From contig CAOLHI010001303.1 in assembly GCA_948474755.1 (NCBI GenBank), positions 713,103-777,102 on the forward strand: DNA of 64,000 nucleotides. Reading direction: 5' to 3'. Source of the stretch: Ctenosaura bakeri (lineage: Eukaryota > Chordata > Lepidosauria > Squamata > Iguanidae). Below, piece after piece: positions 58,641 to 64,000 of this stretch (positions are counted from its first letter, which is position 1; every line of letters begins with the position of its first letter). The notes below the pieces were generated by a model, which made no database searches, was not told the DNA's origin, and saw only the letters and a program-made list of their open reading frames with translations. The position numbers and the translations under genes are program-made.

Positions 58641-59150
58641 CCCCCCTCCAAAAGGGGATAAAATCTGAGTGCCTCTGTGACTGAGGGGAGTCAGCATATG
58701 GGAGGGAGAAGAACACTATCACCTCTACCACCCCAGGAAAGAGGTCTGCTGCCTGTCTGTCTGCTGCTTTTCCTCCGCCCTGGCAGACTGTTGCCTGCTC
58801 CAGACGTCTAAATGTCCTGCAGAACCAGGCTGCGGGTACTCAGCCAACTACTGGCTATTAAACCAGAGGACCACCTATCCCCCTTTGCAAGGGAATAAAA
58901 GCTAGGTGCCTGTTGTTGCAGGCCTGCCACTGACAGGGTCACTGACAAAGGGGGTGGCACCAAACTGAGGTCACCTCTTTGGGGGAGCTGCTTCAGGGGA
59001 TGGAACAAGGGCAAGAGCCAGTCCCTCTGGTTGGGAGATGGAGGAGTACATTGGTTTCCTCCCTTTTTTTCTATAACTTTTTAAATAGGCTGCCTGGAAG
59101 GCAAAGAAAATGTGTTATGTGGAAAACATGGAAGCAGGCCAGGGAGCAGC
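58640..59150 (+). repeat. Two similar ~80-bp blocks ahead of the L2 remnant
   Basis: 58626-58680 (AGCCAGAGGACCTCC, AAAGGGGATAAAATCTGAGT, GCCT) resembles 58860-58912 (AACCAGAGGACCACCTATCC, AAGGGAATAAAAGCTAGGTG, CCT). They may be monomers of a LINE 5' leader or an unrelated duplicated repeat. Confidence 0.4.
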
Positions 59151-60260
59151 CATTGCAGCTATGATAGGCAGAGGGAGATATGTTGTGGGGAGATAGTTTT
59201 ATTGTCATGGTAGAAGGGAGAGCCACAGGGTGTTGGTCAACTTCAAGCTGGCACCCACTTCGAATAGTCTGGATAGCCTTGGCAACAGACCCCCTGGGCT
59301 GAAAATGCTGCTGTTCAATGCTAGGTCAATGAATGCAAAAATATCCTTGATCCAGGACTTGATCCTAGATGAGCATGCTGACCTGGCTTGTATTATGGAG
59401 ACCTAGCTGAATATTATTCAGAAAAGTGAGATCCACTTTTGGGCAAGGTTCTGGAGTCCCACATTCAGGGGTTTCTGGATGAGGCAGTTTATCTCAGAGA
59501 TCCATTTCAATCTGGCTTCAGGTCTGGTTATGAAATGGAGACTGCTTTGGTTGCTTTAATGGATGACCTATGCAGAAAACTGGACTTCTGCTGGACCTCT
59601 CAGCAGCTTTTGATACTATCAACCATGGTATCCCTCTGGGCCAACACTCTGGGATGGAACTTGGGGACACTGGTATGCAGTGTTTCTGGTTTGTTTTTTT
59701 TTTAATTTTGAAGGGATGAACTCAGAAGGTGGTGCTGGAGGATTCCAGTTTGATGCCCTGGCTATTTGCCCATGTGGTCCCTCAGGGCACAATTTTGTCC
59801 CACTGTTTAACATCTACATGAAACGGCTGGGAGAAGTCATCAGGAGTTTTGTGGTTTGATATCACCAATATGCTGATGGCACCCAACTCTTTCTTCCCCC
59901 AGGGAAGATGGGGCTCATGGTCAGTTGAAAGGCAGATCAGACAATAAGGACTCTGTATGTGCTGGATGGGGTTACACTCCTCCTGAAATCTCTTGAGTGT
60001 TCTCCTAGATTGAACTCTGAGTCTGGATGTCCCAGTTTCAGCAGTAGGCAGGAGTGCATTTTAACAACTAAAACTTGTGCACCAGCTTCAAATCTTTATA
60101 TGCACCAACTGTTCTTCAGGGTCTAGTTCAAGACAGTTGTTTTTGGCAGCCCCATCCCAGTGCCAGCTATGTAGATGAATGTGAAATGATCACTATGAAA
60201 TACCACCCACCCCTCTCAAGGGTATATACAGTGTTCTTAAAGGCATTGGAAATTTGATAG
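59150..60260 (+). pseudogene. L2-type LINE pol remnant (endonuclease and RT pieces)
   Basis: Endonuclease N-terminus: LLFNARSMNAK...LIQDLILDEHADLACIMET at 59310-59400. After a large deletion, RT follows: VLESHIQGFLDEAVYLRDPF, QSGFRSGYEMETALVALMDD (59508-59567), LSAAFDTINHG after a frameshift (about 59600), VPQGTILSHCL (about 59778) and a YADDTQLF-like site around 59868-59890. Frameshifts and stops occur throughout. This belongs to the L2 group of the Jockey-type LINEs that also left the tails at 38318 and 41395. Confidence 0.75.
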
Positions 60261-60287
60261 GAAGATGAGAACAGTGTTAGCTTAAGG

Positions 60288-60375
60288 CAGAAGTGTGCAG
60301 CCCTCCAGATGTTGCTGAATGCCTCTTGCATTACTCGCTATTGGCTATACTGGCTTGGGTTGTTGAGATTTGCAG
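60288..60375 (-). repeat. Interspersed repeat (GATGGGAGTTGCAGTCC family), antisense
   Basis: GCAGCCCTCCAGATGTTGCT, GAATGCCTCTTGCATTACTC and ATACTGGCTTGGGTTGTTGA. Diverged copy. Confidence 0.5.
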
Positions 60376-60812
60376 TACACTATCAACAGGGTGGCACAAT
60401 TTCTACCCCAGTTTTAAGAATACTTATAATAGGAGCTGAATACAGCATTGTTGGGTTCTTTTTGAGAATTAAAAGCAGGACTGGTTCAATCTGTGGGAAG
60501 AGTGAATGTTACAATCTGAATATATATTAGCAAGCACCGGTAGAGAATGGTTAGAAGATATATGGAGAAACAACATTTTTAGCCCACTATTTCCTCCAAT
60601 AAGAACAATATCCCCAGTTTCTCAGAGATTCAGAATCTCCTGCTGTAGTCATAGCCATCTCTATCTTCCTTCTTTTTAAAATCTTTCCCCCTCACTTCTG
60701 CTGCATCTCACAGGAAACAAACCTCTTAACTTTAAACTCGTAATTAACAGGATACAGCAGAACTCTAGGGAAACCTGTATGCAGAATCTTGAATGTTCCC
60801 ATTATAATTTAA

Positions 60813-60902
60813 TAAATAATCTTGTTTCTTTTAAAAATCAGAAATCTTTCTTCTTCATAAATAATCTTGTTTCTTTTAAAAATCAGAAATCTTTCTTCTT
60901 CA
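60813..60902. repeat. Two perfect 45-bp tandem units
   Basis: The unit starts TAAATAATCTTGTTTCTTTT and ends TTTCTTCTTCA; copies at 60813-60857 and 60858-60902 are identical, so the duplication is recent. Confidence 0.93.
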
Positions 60903-61129
60903 TAGAGAAAATGGCATATGGTACCAGGAATGGATGCAAAGAAAAGAAGACAGAAAATGCTGAAGAGATAGAGCCCTGAGGAGCTAAAGTCCCTAAGGAT
61001 TCAAAACTTTTGGACAAAGCTGCTGAATCCTGGAAATTTTTTTGAAGGGTATGTATCTTCCTCTCCCCATTTCCCACCTTCTTTCTCTGTAAGTAGAAGA
61101 CTCTGCAGAAAAGGAAGATACAAAAAAAT

Positions 61130-61740
61130 CTTGAGTGTCGGTGAAAATGAGACAGCTGATATCTTTAATGACATGGAGCTAAATTGGGAGGATGTGTCCA
61201 CCTTACAAAAGTTTACAGGATATGGCATGTGAGATGTTAAGTATGGTCTTTGAGGAATATATATTATACAAGCTAAAAAATACAGTGAATGTCTTGAAGA
61301 ATTCCATAAAGATTAAATATTCATGAACCAGGATTGTAACCAGCGGACAGATTACTAAGTCTTTTTATGAAGCCTTTTTAAATCATCCTTTTGTAATAGT
61401 AACTAGAGATTCAATTTTACAAAAAATAAATTTTAAAATGTACTTGGCAAACTGTTGAGAGTCTGTTAGGCAGCAGAAGTTAACTGACAGACTCCAAAAA
61501 TCATGGGAGCAAAGCAAGAATAATGGATGAAGTGTGCACCAAGCAAAAAGATGTGCAAACGTCAGAAAATAGTCAAGAAAAATAGTATTTTGCACAGAAA
61601 GTCCAAGGGATGAGATGAAAAAGTACCAAATTTCAGGAAATCTGGAATCAAATAGTCAATACCTTGCCTCAGGAAAACAATGTGATACATGTGAGCATCT
61701 TAATCATTTTGCAAGAGTCTGCAGTCAATAGCAAGAAATT
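61130..61740 (+). pseudogene. Ty3/Gypsy-like gag remnant with CCHC zinc knuckle
   Basis: Reading across breaks, a gag-like stretch (GENETADIFNDMELNWEDVS, then LQKFTGYGM) lies at about 61135-61230, and a CCHC zinc knuckle CDTCEHLNHFARVC (spacing CX2CX4HX4C) at 61681-61722. The knuckle binds RNA in retroelement nucleocapsids. Many stops; not translatable as one protein. Confidence 0.65.
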
Positions 61741-62100
61741 CAGAGGAAAACATCAAACATGCAAATGGATGGAACAGCACAGATGAAAGCACAGGAAAGT
61801 GTTATATATGGGAACAATAATTTCAGTTGCAGAATAGGACTGGATTGGAGTCCAATGAAAAAATCCTCAGTGATAAAATGGATATAGACTCATAGATTAA
61901 TATGGCTTCAGAAATTATGGTGGATACCTGAAAACAGAACAAGAACAACACTGGATTATAGACATGAGATTACCTTAAGCATGTACAAGGGCAAGGCGAT
62001 TCCCACTAAAGTAAGGATCAGGCAGAGCTGAGAACTTTTGCAATGCAATTATTAGTGATTAGATCTTATTAGAAAATTCTGCAAACAGTTGCAATGAATA

Positions 62101-64000
62101 ATCCAATTGAAGATGAATATGCAGATATTTTGAGGGCACTGTTAAATTAGAAACTGAATATGAAATAGAATTAATAGAACCTAATTGTATGGTTATCCAT
62201 ACCACCAGAAAGTTAGCATTACCTATACATGAAGAACAGAGTAAAAAAGAAAAAGAAAACTTATAAACCACTGACAAGATGGACAGTCTGCTGAACAAGT
62301 AATTACAAGTCATTTAAGGGATGGGGGAAAAATCACATCTTATACCTCTTTTAGATTCAGCATAACTTACTGCGAAAAGAGAACAGACATCATTTTCCAT
62401 TGCTCACAAGAGATGATATATTCACTGAAGTGGCTGTCTACAATATTTTAGCATTCTGAATCCATCATCAAGATTTTGGGAGGCTCTCCTAGAAAGTTAT
62501 TGTTTATATACTTCTAATGCTCTTTGTAGACTTCTATTTGGACTCATTTCTTCACTAGAGGATTGTTCATAGCAAATATTTGATAGCTTGGTGTCAACGA
62601 TGTGACTCATCATCATGCTTGGGTCTCTGCAGTTCCACAGACAATGCTTTTTGCCCTGGTGCCTCTCTAGCACCGAGGAACAACCCTATAGCCATTTAGT
62701 GGCCAGGGTGGGAGCATTGAATATGTGTATTTGTTAGAAGTTTAGAAGAGTAAGAGTGGTCATCCTAGCCTCTCTCCTCCCTTGCACAGAAACATCATAC
62801 GCACAAATAGAAAAATAGAAAAAGAAAAATAGAAAAAGAAGCTCTGCGCTGCACCATAGATGCAACAAATTCATTTTTCTGTGTGGCAGGTCTGTTGAGG
62901 CCCAGACTGGCTTTTGATGAGTATCACTAGAAAGGGAACATCCTTCTGAAACTTTCCTTTCCAGTTACAGTAGTTTGATCTGAGATTGGAATACAAATCT
63001 GGTAAGGACCTGGTGACTGTGAATATTTTGTCAGGGGCAGTTGACAAAACTATAGGTGGTTATGAACTGAGAATAGATACTGTGTAGATCAATCTGATCC
63101 AACCACGCTTCTCAGTTTCAGATGAGATGTGGAGAATTTTTTTTCTGGCTATTGAGCATGATAAGCTGTTACTAAAAGTTATAAAAGCCATAATCTATTC
63201 TTGAGAAGCTCATTGATCATGCTTGATGGATGATTCTGGATCTTAGAATCCAAAAAACAATGTTATTTCCAAGCCTTATGTCACAGGATAGTAAGAGCCT
63301 AGTGACTGGAGACCTATATGTCAATGGGACAGTAAATCCCTTTAGCCCAAAGGAGCTATCCAACGTGCTAAACCTTATCCTCAAATATTTACAGCACCTT
63401 GGAAAGTTATGGTTAAAATCTGGAGTTGTTTCACCACCCTCACTGCATGTAAACAACCAGCCACCACTGACAAAGCATGGACACGACTGTGAGAACTTGT
63501 GAGTATCATCAGGATATTAAGAAATGGAATATGAAGGCTTGTTGGCTTAAGGACACTAAAGTACAAAATATGTTTCATTAATGTGATGCATACTGGACAT
63601 ATTAGCCCAAGAAGATGAAGATGCCCTGGGGATAAATAATGATATACAAGCACTAAAGCCTAAAGTAAGAATGGATTTATTTACCCTAGCAGGCTAAGAT
63701 TTCATTATAGTTTATTTTACTTTCTTCATTGGATGGCATATTTGATGGAACAGTACAACTGTGTCACAGCTTGCACAGTGCATTTTAGGAAATTGTTTTC
63801 TGTTAACATCCTGTCCTCTGAAGCCAGTGCCTAAGAATGGAATACTTCAGATAATTATATCTGACAATGCCCCTAGTTTTCAAGGTATGACTTTTAACCT
63901 TTGCTAAGGTCTATGGATTGGAACACATAATGTCACTCCACAGTCTAATGGTCGTATGGAAAATGATATGAAAATCTTAAAGAACACTGTGGAAAGCCAC
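62101..64000 (+). pseudogene. Ty3/Gypsy-like pol remnant (protease-RT linker, RNase H end, integrase), continues past window
   Basis: Visible pieces in order: a protease-RT linker (FEGTVKLETEYEIELIE at 62129-62179, HTTRKLALPIHEE), the end of RNase H (LEYKSGKDLVTVNILSGAVD at about 62985-63045, matching the LSRA-type motif) and integrase core pieces (IISDNAPSFQG at 63856-63890, then NVTPQSNGRMENDMKILKN at 63930-63985). About 700 bp between linker and RNase H has no recognisable RT, so the catalytic RT was lost or replaced. A (AAATAG)-rich run at 62811-62840 lies in that gap. No LTR is seen inside the window. Confidence 0.68.

Noticed and set aside
1..64000. Host gene exons, tRNA genes, CRISPR arrays or bacterial-type operons
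   Set aside because: None could be supported. The repeat content is that of a vertebrate genome, and no splice-bounded conserved coding block outside transposons was recognised.

Overview
The window looks like a stretch of a squamate reptile genome, probably a lizard. The evidence is the mixture of interspersed repeats: CR1, BovB/RTE and L2-type LINEs, tRNA-derived Sauria-type SINEs mobilised by BovB, a SPIN-family hAT element, and a Harbinger DNA transposon with its short non-autonomous relatives. The species cannot be read from the sequence. No exon of a host protein-coding gene, no tRNA or rRNA gene and no CRISPR array could be supported. Nearly all open frames are short chance frames in AT-rich DNA or shadows of repeats.

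Layout. About 1-5.8 kb is GC-rich and is the right-hand part of a PIF/Harbinger transposon. It carries a trihelix (Myb/SANT-like) gene on the + strand (943-3249), a convergent HARBI1-like transposase pseudogene on the - strand (3866-5415, two exons), and a further trihelix ORF on the - strand at the left edge (207-609). The right terminus is visible (ending GGGCC at 5819); the left end lies outside the window. 6.1-8.3 kb is an old BovB LINE interrupted by a fold-back MITE and an L2-type tail, followed by a CR1 fragment. 10.6-15.7 kb holds a cluster of non-autonomous elements with GGCC termini. 20.4-21.3 kb is a 5'-truncated CR1 with a 267-codon open frame. 23.3-24.2 kb and 35.6-36.7 kb are two related solo LTRs. 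24.56-24.92 kb has CR1 3' ends and a tandemly duplicated U2 snRNA 5' fragment. 26.9-29.5 kb and 35.0-35.5 kb hold more CR1 pieces and GGCC-ended elements. 37.6-41.8 kb holds BovB, L2 and Sauria SINE pieces, one SINE carrying a cleanly inserted MITE. 45.3-46.0 kb is a complete SPIN-type hAT element with an unusual GC-rich core. 58.5-60.3 kb is CR1 and L2 debris. 61.1-64.0 kb is a decayed Ty3/Gypsy retroelement that runs off the right edge.

How the parts fit together. At least six long (about 400-480 bp) and three to six short (110-210 bp) elements share the terminus GGCC(C/A)TTTC(C/T)GCA with the right end of the Harbinger transposon, and several are flanked by exact 3-bp duplications. The simplest reading is that Harbinger transposase and its trihelix partner (from an intact copy elsewhere) moved these MITEs, while CR1, BovB and L2 supplied the retroposed sequence. 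The Harbinger copy seen here is itself dead: it has in-frame stops, a frameshift and a lysine where the catalytic glutamate is expected.
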